NCBI GenBank assembly: GCA_023423795.1
Contig: JAFAEX010000066.1
Span: 1-36,461, forward strand
Origin: Chloroflexota bacterium
GTDB taxonomy: Bacteria > Chloroflexota > Chloroflexia > Thermomicrobiales > UBA6265
Length of the DNA stretch: 36,461 bases
Reading direction: 5' to 3'
The position numbers were made by a program, and so were the translations under genes. Below the pieces are notes generated by a model, which was given only the letters and a program-made list of their open reading frames with translations, was not told where the DNA came from and did not search any database. Positions 15,554-25,734 of the stretch are shown here, piece after piece (the stretch's first letter is position 1; every line of letters starts with the position of its first letter).

Positions 15554-16618
15554 ATGGCGATCCTCGACGTCATCGAATACCCGAACGAGCGCGCCGACGA
15601 ACTGGTGCACCGCGTGCCGGAGGTCGGCGCGGGCGAGTTCCGGCTCGGCTCGCAACTCATCGTGCGCGAAAGCCAGCGCGCGGTCTTCTTCCGCGACGGC
15701 AAGGCGCTCGACGTCTTCGGACCCGGCCGGCACACGATCTCGACCGACAACATCCCGCTGCTCGGCGGGCTGATCAACCTGCCGTTCGGCGGCCGCTCGC
15801 CGTTCACCGCCGAGGTCTACTTCGTCTCGGTGCGGGACTTCACCGACCTCAAGTGGGGCACGCCGCAAGCGCTGGTCTACCGGGACAAGGAACTCGGGAT
15901 GATCCGGCTGCGGGCCTACGGCACCTACGCGATCCGGGTGGCCGACCCGCAACTGTTCGTCACCCAGATCGTCGGCACCCGGGGCAGCTACGCGACGCCG
16001 GCGATCGAGGATTACCTGCGCTCGATCATCCTCAACGAGTTCAACGACCTGCTCGGCGGTGCGCAGACCTCGATCCTCGACATCCAGGCGATGACCGGGG
16101 AACTGGCGATCGCCGCCCGCAGCGCGCTGACCGACGACTTCGCCCAGCTCGGGCTGGACCTGCGCGGGTTCCAGATCAGCGCCATCACCCCGCCGGACGA
16201 AGTGCAGGCGCGCATCGACGAGCGCTCCGGCATGGCCGCGCTCGGCGACCTGAACCAGTACATGCAATACCAGACGGCGCGGGCGATCGGCGACATCGGC
16301 GCGAGCGGCGGCGACGCCGGCGGCGCGGCGGCGGCCGGCGTCGGGGTCGGCGCCGGCATGGGCATGGGCGCCGCCATGGCCGGCGCGGTCCGCGACGCCT
16401 TCTCCGGCGGCGGCGCGGCGCAGCAGCAGCAACAGCAACCGGCAACCCAGCCTTGCCCGAACTGCCAGTTCGCGGCGCCGGCCGGGGCGAAGTTCTGCCC
16501 GAACTGCGGCCAGTCCCTGCAGCCCGCGGCGGCGACGGTCGCCTGCCCGAAGTGCGGCACCGAGAACCCCGCCGGCGCGAAGTTCTGCATCAACTGCGGC
16601 ACGGGGCTCTCCGGCTGA
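15554..16618 (+). CDS. SPFH-domain protein with double zinc ribbon (YdjI-like)
   Basis: The 354-residue protein starts with an SPFH/band-7-type domain (about 20-240). It contains SQRAVFFRDGKALDVFGPGRHTIST and a long helical region (EDYLRSIILNEFNDLLG). This is the family often mislabelled 'virion core protein' and represented by B. subtilis YdjI. A Gly/Ala/Met linker (about 255-285) and a poly-Gln patch lead to two C-terminal zinc ribbons (CPNCQ..FCPNCG and CPKCG..FCINCG). There is no obvious membrane helix, so membrane attachment presumably needs partners such as the zinc-ribbon membrane protein three genes upstream. GGAGG precedes the ATG. It closes the operon 66 bp after pspA. Confidence 0.9.
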   Translation: MAILDVIEYPNERADELVHRVPEVGAGEFRLGSQLIVRESQRAVFFRDGKALDVFGPGRHTISTDNIPLLGGLINLPFGGRSPFTAEVYFVSVRDFTDLKWGTPQALVYRDKELGMIRLRAYGTYAIRVADPQLFVTQIVGTRGSYATPAIEDYLRSIILNEFNDLLGGAQTSILDIQAMTGELAIAARSALTDDFAQLGLDLRGFQISAITPPDEVQARIDERSGMAALGDLNQYMQYQTARAIGDIGASGGDAGGAAAAGVGVGAGMGMGAAMAGAVRDAFSGGGAAQQQQQQPATQPCPNCQFAAPAGAKFCPNCGQSLQPAAATVACPKCGTENPAGAKFCINCGTGLSG

Positions 16619-16740
16619 GTGCCGAGTTCCGAGTGCCGAGTGCCGAGTGCCGAGAATGGCAGGCCCGTTCGGCGGCGCGCAGCGTTCGTGCTTGCCGACC
16701 CGCCGACTTGCCGACTTGCCGACCCCGTAACTCGGCACTC
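16617..16740. repeat. Tandem 7- and 8-base repeats with inverted ends
   Basis: From 16617 the heptamer GAGTGCC repeats about four to five times with one variant unit. At about 16691-16723 an octamer of the type CTTGCCGA repeats about three times. GAGTGCCGAGTT (16617-16628) is matched by its exact complement AACTCGGCACTC at 16729-16740, so the block can close into one large stem. It overlaps the stop of the SPFH gene. The region to 16832 holds no gene. Confidence 0.8.
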
Positions 16741-16832
16741 ACCGCCAGTTGGCTCCCCGCGCCGCGCAGCGGGTACCATCGGGAGACGCGCCGGGCGCAC
16801 GGGATGACGCCACGGCACGAAGGGAGGACGAT

Positions 16833-17120
16833 ATGGGCCAGGCCGGAACGATGCGGGCGATCGCGGCGGGCGCGCTGCTCGCGCTCGGGTTCGCCGGAAG
16901 CGCCGCCGCGCAGGCGCCTACGGTCGAAGACCTGACGGCGGAGATCGCGGCGCAGGTCGAGGAAGGCATCGCGCTCAGCAGCGGCGGTTCGATCGACGCC
17001 ACCGGCGCGGTGACGACGGGTGGCGACAGCGGCATCGTCTCCGCCGACGGCGGCAACTCGCTGGCGTTGGGCGACAACCCGGGCGGCGCAGACGGCTCTG
17101 GAGCCTACGCCAGCCAGTAG
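16833..17120 (+). CDS. Small secreted Gly/Ala/Ser-rich protein of unknown function
   Basis: The 95-residue product has an N-terminal signal peptide (MRAIAAGALLALGFAGSAAAQA) with a likely cut after Ala-Gln-Ala. The short mature part is acidic, then rich in Gly, Ser, Asp and Thr (SSGGSIDATGAVTTGGDSG) with no cysteine. I recognise no family. GGGAGGA before the ATG at 16833 is a strong ribosome site and the main evidence for this start; the frame is open upstream through the repeat region. It might be a cell-wall or exported low-complexity protein. It is followed by a strong hairpin and then gyrA. Confidence 0.65.
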   Translation: MGQAGTMRAIAAGALLALGFAGSAAAQAPTVEDLTAEIAAQVEEGIALSSGGSIDATGAVTTGGDSGIVSADGGNSLALGDNPGGADGSGAYASQ

Positions 17121-17174
17121 CCGAAGGCGGTTTCCGCGGATTCGGGCAACTCGCCGAAATTCCACGTCCGTACG

Positions 17175-17209
17175 CCCCGTTTCGCCCGGCCAGATCGGGC
17201 GAAACGGGG
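17175..17209 (+). terminator. Strong hairpin directly ahead of gyrA
   Basis: A 14-bp perfect stem (17175-17188 with 17196-17209) has a seven-base loop. It probably ends the small secreted-protein transcript. TATACT follows immediately (17210-17215) and looks like a -10 for gyrA, but no -35 is recognisable at 16-18 bases because that position falls inside the hairpin. Confidence 0.6.
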
Positions 17210-17266
17210 TATACTTATGTCTGCTCGGAAATGTCTTGACGGCTATTGAGGCAAAGGATTTCGCGC

Positions 17267-19756
<2,490 letters not shown>

Positions 19757-19770
19757 TCCGGCGTTCGCGC

Positions 19771-19821
19771 GGCGGCCCCGCTCCGTGCTCCCCGTTCACC
19801 GGGGTAGCGGGCGGGGCCGCC
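19771..19821 (+). terminator. Candidate gyrA terminator inside the convergent gene
   Basis: GGCGGCCCCGC (19771-19781) pairs with GCGGGGCCGCC (19811-19821), with a smaller CCCCG/CGGGG stem in between. It begins 15 bases after the gyrA stop but lies within the 3' coding part of the convergent membrane-protein gene. Confidence 0.45.
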
Positions 19822-20669
19822 GCCGTTTCCGCGAACCGCCGCCCGACGAGGGCGGCGAACGGCGCGGCCACGATCGAGGCGATCGCCGCGACGAGCACCA
19901 CCACCGCCATCAGCGCGACGACGCGCCCCTGTCCCGGCACGGGAGCCGGACCACGCCCAAGCACGAACAGCGCGACCAGTTCGGCCACGAACGCGGCGGC
20001 GACCAGCGGCATCCGTGCCCCGCGCGGAGTCGCCTCCCCGATGGCGACGACCAGCGCCGAAAGCCCGAATGCGATGGCAACTGCCGAAAGCGCCGCCCGG
20101 CCGTCGATGTCCTGCTCGCCGGCGCGCAGCATCGCCGGGACCAGCAGTGCAGCCGGCGCCCACAGGAGCGGCGCCGTGCTCGGCTCGTCGGCCGACACGC
20201 TGGCCGTCCACCCCAGCATCACCGCCAGCAGCACCAGCACGCCGAGCGTGAGCCAGAGCAGCGGGCCAGCCGCTCCGTTCGCCAGCGAGACGTAGGGCGT
20301 GCGGGCGACCGACGCCTGAAGGGCCAACACCGGGGCCAGCATCGCCGTGCAGGCGACGGCCATCCACCAGGCGCGGCGGGCGCGCGGCAGGCCCATTTCG
20401 CGCGAGACGGCGACGCCGCCGAGTTGGACCGCGATCAGGGCGATCATCGCGACCGGCAACCCGAGCACGTCGAACGGCAACGGCACGAACGCGCCGAGCG
20501 CGGCGATGACCGCCGTCGCCAGCCACGGTCCGGCGACGGCGAGGACGTGCGTGGCCGCTTCCCGCATCGTCGGCGGGCCGCCGATGCGGCGACGGTTGGC
20601 CGGCTCGGCGGGCCGTCGTTGCGCCGGGCGCGGACGAGGCGGGGTCGGCTGCACGCGCGGCCCCGGTAA

Positions 20670-21497
20670 CTAACTGGCGGTCGCGGCTGGCCGCAGATCT
20701 GCAATCGGGACCTGGGTTCGTTGCCGGCGACGGAACGACGAAACCTCGTCGATCCCGCACAGGGGCAGCATGTCCAGCGTCTTGGCGAGCCCGGTCCCGA
20801 CCGCTTGCGGCGCGTGCGAATCGGTGCCGGTGGTGATGAAGCGGCCGCCCTCGTCGGCGTACCAGCGGACGATGGCCGGGCCGGGCATCGACGTCTTCGG
20901 CGTCTGCCGCAGGCCGGACGTGTTGATCTCGAAGGAGACGCCGTGCTCGATCATCGACCGGAAGATCGGCCGCAGCCGTTCGCGGTACGCCAGCGGGTCG
21001 TAGGCGCGGTGGGTCTTCGGCATGTACCGCTTCGGCAGGTCGAGGTGGCCGATGGTGTCGAACCAGCCGGTTTCGACCGCCGCTTGCAACCGGTCGAAAT
21101 AAGGCAGCAGGACCTCTTCCTCGGTCCGCTCGGCAAAGTAGTCGGGAAAGATGATCGCGCCGTCCTCGCCGTAGTGGACCGAACCGATGATGAAGTCGTA
21201 CTCGCCGCCGTAACGCTCGACGAACGCCTGCACCTGCGGGGCGATCCGCTCGTTGTAGTCGATCTCCGCCCCGGCCAGCACCGTCAGACGGCCGGCGTAC
21301 TCCTGCTTGACCTCCCCAACCTCGCGCAGGTAGTCCTCGACGCGGTAATACCCGCAGCCGGGATCGATCGGTTCGTGGTCGAGGTGGTCGGTGATGGCGA
21401 TCTCGGTAACGCCGGCGGCGATGGCCGCGTCGCACTGCGCGCGCATCGGGATGGCGCAATCGACCGAATATTCGCTGTGCACGTGGTAATCGAACAC
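20670..21497 (-). CDS. PHP-domain phosphoesterase (histidinol-phosphatase-like)
   Basis: The 275-residue protein shows the metal-binding signatures of the PHP superfamily in order. HVHSEYS is at residues 5-11, followed by TDHLDHE, GAEIDYNE, GSVHYGEDG, GHLDLPKR, EINTSG and TGTDSHAP. HisJ-type histidinol-phosphate phosphatases have this arrangement, so histidine biosynthesis is a reasonable guess. No other his gene is nearby, and other phosphoester substrates remain possible. I chose GTG at 21497 because the fold starts at the third residue and a G-rich site precedes it; the frame runs open another 112 codons without domain content. It probably leads a two-gene operon with the membrane protein 15 bp downstream. 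Confidence 0.88.
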   Translation of the reverse strand: MFDYHVHSEYSVDCAIPMRAQCDAAIAAGVTEIAITDHLDHEPIDPGCGYYRVEDYLREVGEVKQEYAGRLTVLAGAEIDYNERIAPQVQAFVERYGGEYDFIIGSVHYGEDGAIIFPDYFAERTEEEVLLPYFDRLQAAVETGWFDTIGHLDLPKRYMPKTHRAYDPLAYRERLRPIFRSMIEHGVSFEINTSGLRQTPKTSMPGPAIVRWYADEGGRFITTGTDSHAPQAVGTGLAKTLDMLPLCGIDEVSSFRRRQRTQVPIADLRPAATAS

Positions 21498-21910
21498 GAC
21501 CGCCCCGCTCCCGTTTTCGCGCCGATTCCGAACCCGGACGGCGAGCACTATACCAGCGAACCGCGGCGCGGCTTCCTGCCGGGGTCGCCCTGCTAGAATC
21601 GCGTGCCGGCCCGGCGGAACGAGCCGACACGGCGGCCGAACCGCGACGGCATACCCGTCGCCAGCCGGTCCGCCGCGAACGCACCGGCGCAAGCGTGCCG
21701 ATCCAGGCCGTTCGGCACGGCAACCGACGCACCTCAACGCCGGGAGTCGCCGCTCGACGAGGTGGCGGCCCAACGCCGGCGGCAGGATCGAATCCAAGGG
21801 GGATCGGGCACGGTGAAAGCGAACGACAGGCAAGCCCGGTCCGCGTACGCTGATTCGGCAATGCTGGATCGTGCGCCGAACGCCGCCGTCGTCGCCGGCC
21901 GAGTGCGGGC
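21498..21910. other. Divergent intergenic region before nadD
   Basis: The 413-bp region contains TGCTAGAAT (21591-21599), an extended -10 type element on the plus strand without a clear -35. It also holds a possible 33-codon upstream frame (listed separately). If that promoter is used, nadD would have a leader of about 300 bases. Confidence 0.45.
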
Positions 21911-21914
21911 ATGA
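21813..21914 (+). CDS. Possible 33-residue leader frame coupled to nadD
   Basis: A GTG at 21813 is preceded by AAGGGGGA at eight bases, a far better ribosome site than that of nadD. The frame reads VKANDRQARSAYADSAMLDR and on, ending at an ATGA that overlaps the nadD start. No family is recognisable. Coupled translation of nadD would explain nadD's missing ribosome site. It could equally be a chance frame. Confidence 0.3.
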   Translation: MKANDRQARSAYADSAMLDRAPNAAVVAGRVRA

Positions 21915-22516
21915 CGGATCGACAGCGCATCGGCGTCTTCGGCGGCACCTTCGACCCGCCCCACATCGGGCACCTGATCGTCGCCACCGAACTGGCGTGG
22001 GCGCTCGATCTCGACCGGCTCCTGTTCGTACCGGCGGGCCGGCCGCCGCACAAGAACGCCGCCATCATCAGCGACGACGACGACCGGCTGGCGATGCTGC
22101 ACCTGGCGCTGGCCGATGACCCGGCGTTCGAGGTCAGCACGATCGACCTCGAACGCCCGGGGCCGTCCTTCACCGCCGACCTGCTGGCGCTGTTAGCCGA
22201 ACGACTCGCGCCGGCGACGCTCGTCTTCCTGATGGGCGAGGACTCGCTGCGCGACCTGCCCGGGTGGGAGCGTCCGCACGAAATCGTGGCGCTCGCGGAA
22301 ATCGGGGTGGCCGCGCGGCCGGGGGTGGACGCCGACCTGCCGGCCATCCACATCGTGCTGCCCGGCTCGGCGGGAAGGATCACCGTCGTCGAAACCACGG
22401 CGGTCGGCGTCTCGTCCACCGACCTGCGGCGGCGGGTCGCGGCCGGCGCGCCGATCCGCCACCAGGTACCGCTGGCGGTCGAGGCGTACATCGAACGCCG
22501 CGGCCTCTATCGCTGA
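21911..22516 (+). CDS. nadD: Nicotinate-nucleotide adenylyltransferase
   Basis: NadD converts nicotinate mononucleotide and ATP to deamido-NAD, the penultimate step of NAD synthesis. The 201-residue protein has the nucleotidyltransferase motif GGTFDPPHIGH at about 10-20 and the FVPAGRPPHK substrate loop. MGEDSLRDLPGW and the C-terminal SSTDLRRRV motif (canonical ISSTxIR) follow. All catalytic features are present. The ATG has no clear ribosome site; a small upstream frame ends in an overlapping ATGA and may couple its translation. The usual partners rsfS and obg are not adjacent. The PIG-L gene follows after 91 bp on the same strand. Confidence 0.94.
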   Translation: MTDRQRIGVFGGTFDPPHIGHLIVATELAWALDLDRLLFVPAGRPPHKNAAIISDDDDRLAMLHLALADDPAFEVSTIDLERPGPSFTADLLALLAERLAPATLVFLMGEDSLRDLPGWERPHEIVALAEIGVAARPGVDADLPAIHIVLPGSAGRITVVETTAVGVSSTDLRRRVAAGAPIRHQVPLAVEAYIERRGLYR

Positions 22517-22607
22517 TCGCCGCCGCGCTGTCGGCTTGGCCGTCAACAATGGCATCATCCATGCCTGCATCGTTCGCGGCGCGCATCGAACCGGAGCGGA
22601 ACCCACG

Positions 22608-23480
22608 ATGACCAACCACGGCGCGGAACGGCCACGGGTGCTGTTCGTTTTCGCCCACCCCGACGACGAGACGTTCGGCTGCGCCGGCACGATTGCCGCG
22701 CTGGCCGAACGCGGCGTCGATTCCACCCTGATCTGCCTGACGCGGGGCGAGGCGGGCGATTCCTCCATTCCCAACCTCGACGCGCCGGACCTGCTCGGCG
22801 CGGTTCGCGAACAGGAACTGCGGACGGCGATGGCCCACGTCGGCATGACCGACGTGCGTCTCGGCATCTACCGCGACTCCGGCATGCCCGGCTCGCCGGA
22901 GGCCGCCCATCCGCGGGCCCTCGTGCAGGCGGACGAGGCGGCGGTAGCGGCCCAACTCGTGGTGGCGATCCGGGCGATGCGCCCGGCGGCGGTGGTCGGT
23001 TTCGGGCCGGACGGCATCTACGGCCACCCGGACCACCTCGTCGCCTACCGGACCACGGTCGCGGCGGTCAACCTCGCCGCCGACCCGGCCTACCGGCCCG
23101 AGATCGGCGAGGCGTGGGAAACGCCCGCCCTCTACTACAGCGCCGCCCCGCGCGACGAACTGGTCGCGATGATGGAGAAGCGCGGCAAACCCGGCAACGG
23201 CATGCCGGAAGAGTTCCACGGCAAGATGGGCGTTCCCCGCGAGGAGATCGACACCTGGATCGACGTCGCGCCGTGGGGCAAATGCAAGCGCCTGGCGATG
23301 CTCGCCCACCGGACGCAGTTCGGCGACGGCGGCCCCATCGCCGAAATCGCGGCCGAGGACCTTCGGATGCGGTTGTCCCGCGAAACGTTCGTGCGCGTGC
23401 CCCTTCCGCGGCACGGCGCCGCCGCGACCGCTGACGACCCGATCGCCGTGCTGGCGCGGGAGCGCCCCGCGCCGCGCTGA
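22608..23480 (+). CDS. PIG-L/LmbE family N-deacetylase
   Basis: This 290-residue protein belongs to the zinc-dependent PIG-L deacetylases, which remove acetyl groups from N-acetylglucosamine conjugates such as thiol-cofactor precursors. The motif AHPDDE lies near residue 18 and the second zinc signature GIYGHPDH near residue 145, so the metal site (His, Asp and His) is complete. It resembles MshB, Mca and BshB2 types in length, but no other mycothiol or bacillithiol gene is here, so the substrate is open. The ATG at 22608 follows GGAGCGG; the frame extends upstream without domain content. It may be co-transcribed with nadD. Confidence 0.9.
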   Translation: MTNHGAERPRVLFVFAHPDDETFGCAGTIAALAERGVDSTLICLTRGEAGDSSIPNLDAPDLLGAVREQELRTAMAHVGMTDVRLGIYRDSGMPGSPEAAHPRALVQADEAAVAAQLVVAIRAMRPAAVVGFGPDGIYGHPDHLVAYRTTVAAVNLAADPAYRPEIGEAWETPALYYSAAPRDELVAMMEKRGKPGNGMPEEFHGKMGVPREEIDTWIDVAPWGKCKRLAMLAHRTQFGDGGPIAEIAAEDLRMRLSRETFVRVPLPRHGAAATADDPIAVLARERPAPR

Positions 23481-23595
23481 TCTCCTCCGGCCCGCTCACA
23501 CCGAACCCGGGTCGCGCGGGCGGACCGGGCCATCGACTGCCGTACGTGCCCGACGGGTATGCGCCCGAACGTCGTGCCGCGCCACCCAACCCTCG

Positions 23596-23622
23596 GTGAT
23601 CCCTCGACACGCTCGGGGTCAC
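23596..23622. repeat. Dispersed repeat, single-arm copy 4
   Basis: One arm of the CGTCATCCCGAG..GAGGGATC family in reverse orientation (GATCCCTCGACACGCTCGGGG) with several changes. No matching opposite arm is nearby, so this copy looks decayed or solo. Confidence 0.65.
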
Positions 23623-23713
23623 AAGGTCGTTGACCTGACACGACGTTCGGACGCGCCCTGGTATCGCCAACCACCGCCTCGCTCGATGTACGTCCCTGCC
23701 CCCGGCACGCATC

Positions 23714-23734
23714 GTGCACGAATAGCTCGTGCAC
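23714..23734. promoter_or_regulatory. Perfect inverted repeat upstream of the sulfatase
   Basis: GTGCACGA (23714-23721), ATAGC, TCGTGCAC (23727-23734) lies about 115 bp before the sulfatase ATG in a 367-bp gap with no gene. Its size and symmetry fit a dimeric repressor operator, but no regulator gene is adjacent and no clear promoter boxes flank it. Confidence 0.4.
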
Positions 23735-23847
23735 CCGAGCCCCTGTCATCCGTCGCGGCCAGCCGCGACCGGAATGCGTCCGTTCATGCGTTGCCGGGTG
23801 CAATGCGCCCCGCGGCTCGAGCGGCGGGCGTCGGGAAAGGACGGTGC

Positions 23848-25734
23848 ATGTCTTCTGGCCTGACGAGACGGTCGCTCCTCTCCGCCTTGCCGTTCGCGGC
23901 ACAGGCAACGGTCCCGGGACGAACGATGAGCGGACACGCCGCCGAACCGGAGGATGCCAGGCCGAACATCATCGTCATCAACCTGGACGACCTCGATAGC
24001 CGGTCGCTCGCCGGGATGCCGAACGTCCACGCCCACCTCATCGACCAAGGCGCCAGTTTCGAGTCGTTCATCGTCACCCAGCCGGGCTGCACGCCCTCGC
24101 GGGTGTCGCTCTTCCGCGGGCAATACGGCCACAACCACGGCGTCCTGAGGAGTTCGGGCGAGTTCGGCGGATTCCAGCGATTCCACGACCTGGGCCACGA
24201 GCAGTCCACGATCGCGACCTGGTTGCAGGAATCCGGGTATCGCACCGTCCTGGTCGGCAAATACCTGAACCACTACCCGGGCGACCGCGGACCCACCTAC
24301 ATACCGCCCGGCTGGAACGAGTGGTACGCGCCCACCGACGGCATCGGCCGGTCAACCGGCAAGGGGTACCGCAACTACACGCTGAACGAGAACGGCGTCC
24401 GCGTTCCCTACGGCAAGGAACCGGACCACTACTCCACCGACGTGTACGCCCGCAAGGCGCTGGACGCGATCGACCGCTCGATGGCGGAGAATCGGCCGCT
24501 CTTCCTCTACGTCGCGCCCCGGGCGCCGCACGGTCCGGCCCAGCCGGCGAAGCGCCACAAGGGATCGTTCGCCGACGCCGATCCGCCGCGCGACCCCGCG
24601 TTCAACCTGGCCGACGTCTCGGGCAAGCCGGGGTGGGTACGAGACTCGCCGCCGCTGACCGCCGACGAGATCGCGGAGATCGACGACTTCTGGCGGGCCC
24701 GTTCGGAGACGCTGCTCGCCGTTGACGAGATGGTGGCGCGGCTCATCCAGCGGCTGGATGACCACGGCGCACTCGACCGCAGCTACGTCTTCTTCACCTC
24801 GGACAACGGCTACCACCTCGGCGAGCACCGGCTCGATACGGGCAAGGGGACGCCCTACGAGCAATCGATCCGGGTTCCCCTCGTCGTTCGCGGACCCGGC
24901 ATCACGGCCGGAACGCGCGAGCACCGGCTGGCCGGAATGGCCGACCTCGCGCCGACCATCGCGGAATTGGCCGGCGCCAGGACTCCGGCGTTCGTCGATG
25001 GGCGCTCGCTGCTGCCGGTGCTCGCATCGGACCCGGCGGACTTGCCGTGGCGCGAGGCCATCCTGTGCGAGAAGTACCGCAACAGTGCCTTGCGCGTCGC
25101 CGGCCCGGCACGGTTGTCCAGCCCTGCTCTCCAGCGCGACGAGGATGATGACGACGACGGCAAAGTCGTCGTGCCGTCGTGGGCTGCGCTGCGCAAAACC
25201 GATGCGGTCTACGTCGAGTACGAAACCGGCGAGCAGGAGTTCTACGACCTGCGCGAAGACGCGGCCCAACTGGACAACCTCGCCGATTCGCTGTCTCCCG
25301 CGACGACCGTCCGCTTATCGGCGCACCTCGCGGCGCTCGTAGGCGCCGCCGGGGCCGCGTGCTGGGAGGTCGAGGATTCCTCCTACGACGACCCGGCGCG
25401 TGTTCCCCCAATGCCCGCGATGGCGCGGCCCGACCCCGGCGAACAGGTCCGAGCCGGGGATACGGTGTCGTTGCGCGGTTCGGCGCTCGACGCCTACGGC
25501 GACCCGGTCTCCGGCGACGGATTGACGTGGTCGGCGTCGATCGAGCATGACGCCGGCGTCACCGAATTGCTCTTCGCATCGCCCGGCGGACGAATCGATC
25601 TCCCGCTTCCAGCCGACGACGTGCAGGGCAGGCGGTTCCTCGTGGTCGCCCTCACCGCCACGGACTCCGCCGGAAACAGTCGAACGATCCAGCGCTCGAT
25701 CCGCGTTCGACGCGGCGACGCGCGGGCGGCTTGA
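23848..25734 (+). CDS. Tat-exported sulfatase (S1 family, GlcNAc-6-sulfatase-like) with extra C-terminal domain
   Basis: This 628-residue protein should hydrolyse organic sulfate esters outside the membrane. The N-terminus (LTRRSLLSALPFAAQA) is a twin-arginine signal. CTPSR at 81-85 carries the cysteine converted to formylglycine. Metal ligands Asp47-Asp48 and Asp319-Asn320 (TSDNGYHLGEH) and GKYLNHY at 137-143 are in place. The GKYLN, PPGWNEWYA and NYTLNENG features recall N-acetylglucosamine-6-sulfatase-type enzymes, though the substrate is inference. An acidic stretch (DEDDDDDGK) and an Ig-like C-terminal domain (about 535-628) are unusual additions. The ATG at 23848 follows AAAGGA at six bases. 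It needs a formylglycine-generating enzyme, not seen here. Confidence 0.9.
   Translation: MSSGLTRRSLLSALPFAAQATVPGRTMSGHAAEPEDARPNIIVINLDDLDSRSLAGMPNVHAHLIDQGASFESFIVTQPGCTPSRVSLFRGQYGHNHGVLRSSGEFGGFQRFHDLGHEQSTIATWLQESGYRTVLVGKYLNHYPGDRGPTYIPPGWNEWYAPTDGIGRSTGKGYRNYTLNENGVRVPYGKEPDHYSTDVYARKALDAIDRSMAENRPLFLYVAPRAPHGPAQPAKRHKGSFADADPPRDPAFNLADVSGKPGWVRDSPPLTADEIAEIDDFWRARSETLLAVDEMVARLIQRLDDHGALDRSYVFFTSDNGYHLGEHRLDTGKGTPYEQSIRVPLVVRGPGITAGTREHRLAGMADLAPTIAELAGARTPAFVDGRSLLPVLASDPADLPWREAILCEKYRNSALRVAGPARLSSPALQRDEDDDDDGKVVVPSWAALRKTDAVYVEYETGEQEFYDLREDAAQLDNLADSLSPATTVRLSAHLAALVGAAGAACWEVEDSSYDDPARVPPMPAMARPDPGEQVRAGDTVSLRGSALDAYGDPVSGDGLTWSASIEHDAGVTELLFASPGGRIDLPLPADDVQGRRFLVVALTATDSAGNSRTIQRSIRVRRGDARAA

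Noticed and set aside
13667..16738. A 1023-codon minus-strand open frame across the PspA operon
   Set aside because: It is antisense to four well-supported genes with ribosome sites and domains; its sequence is low-complexity Arg/Val/Asp/Gly.
16617..16740. CRISPR-like array
   Set aside because: Units of 7-8 bases repeat head to tail with no spacers and no cas gene.
17246..17266. TTG start for GyrA
   Set aside because: The GTG at 17267 has AAAGGA at the right distance; the TTG start would put that ribosome site inside the coding region.
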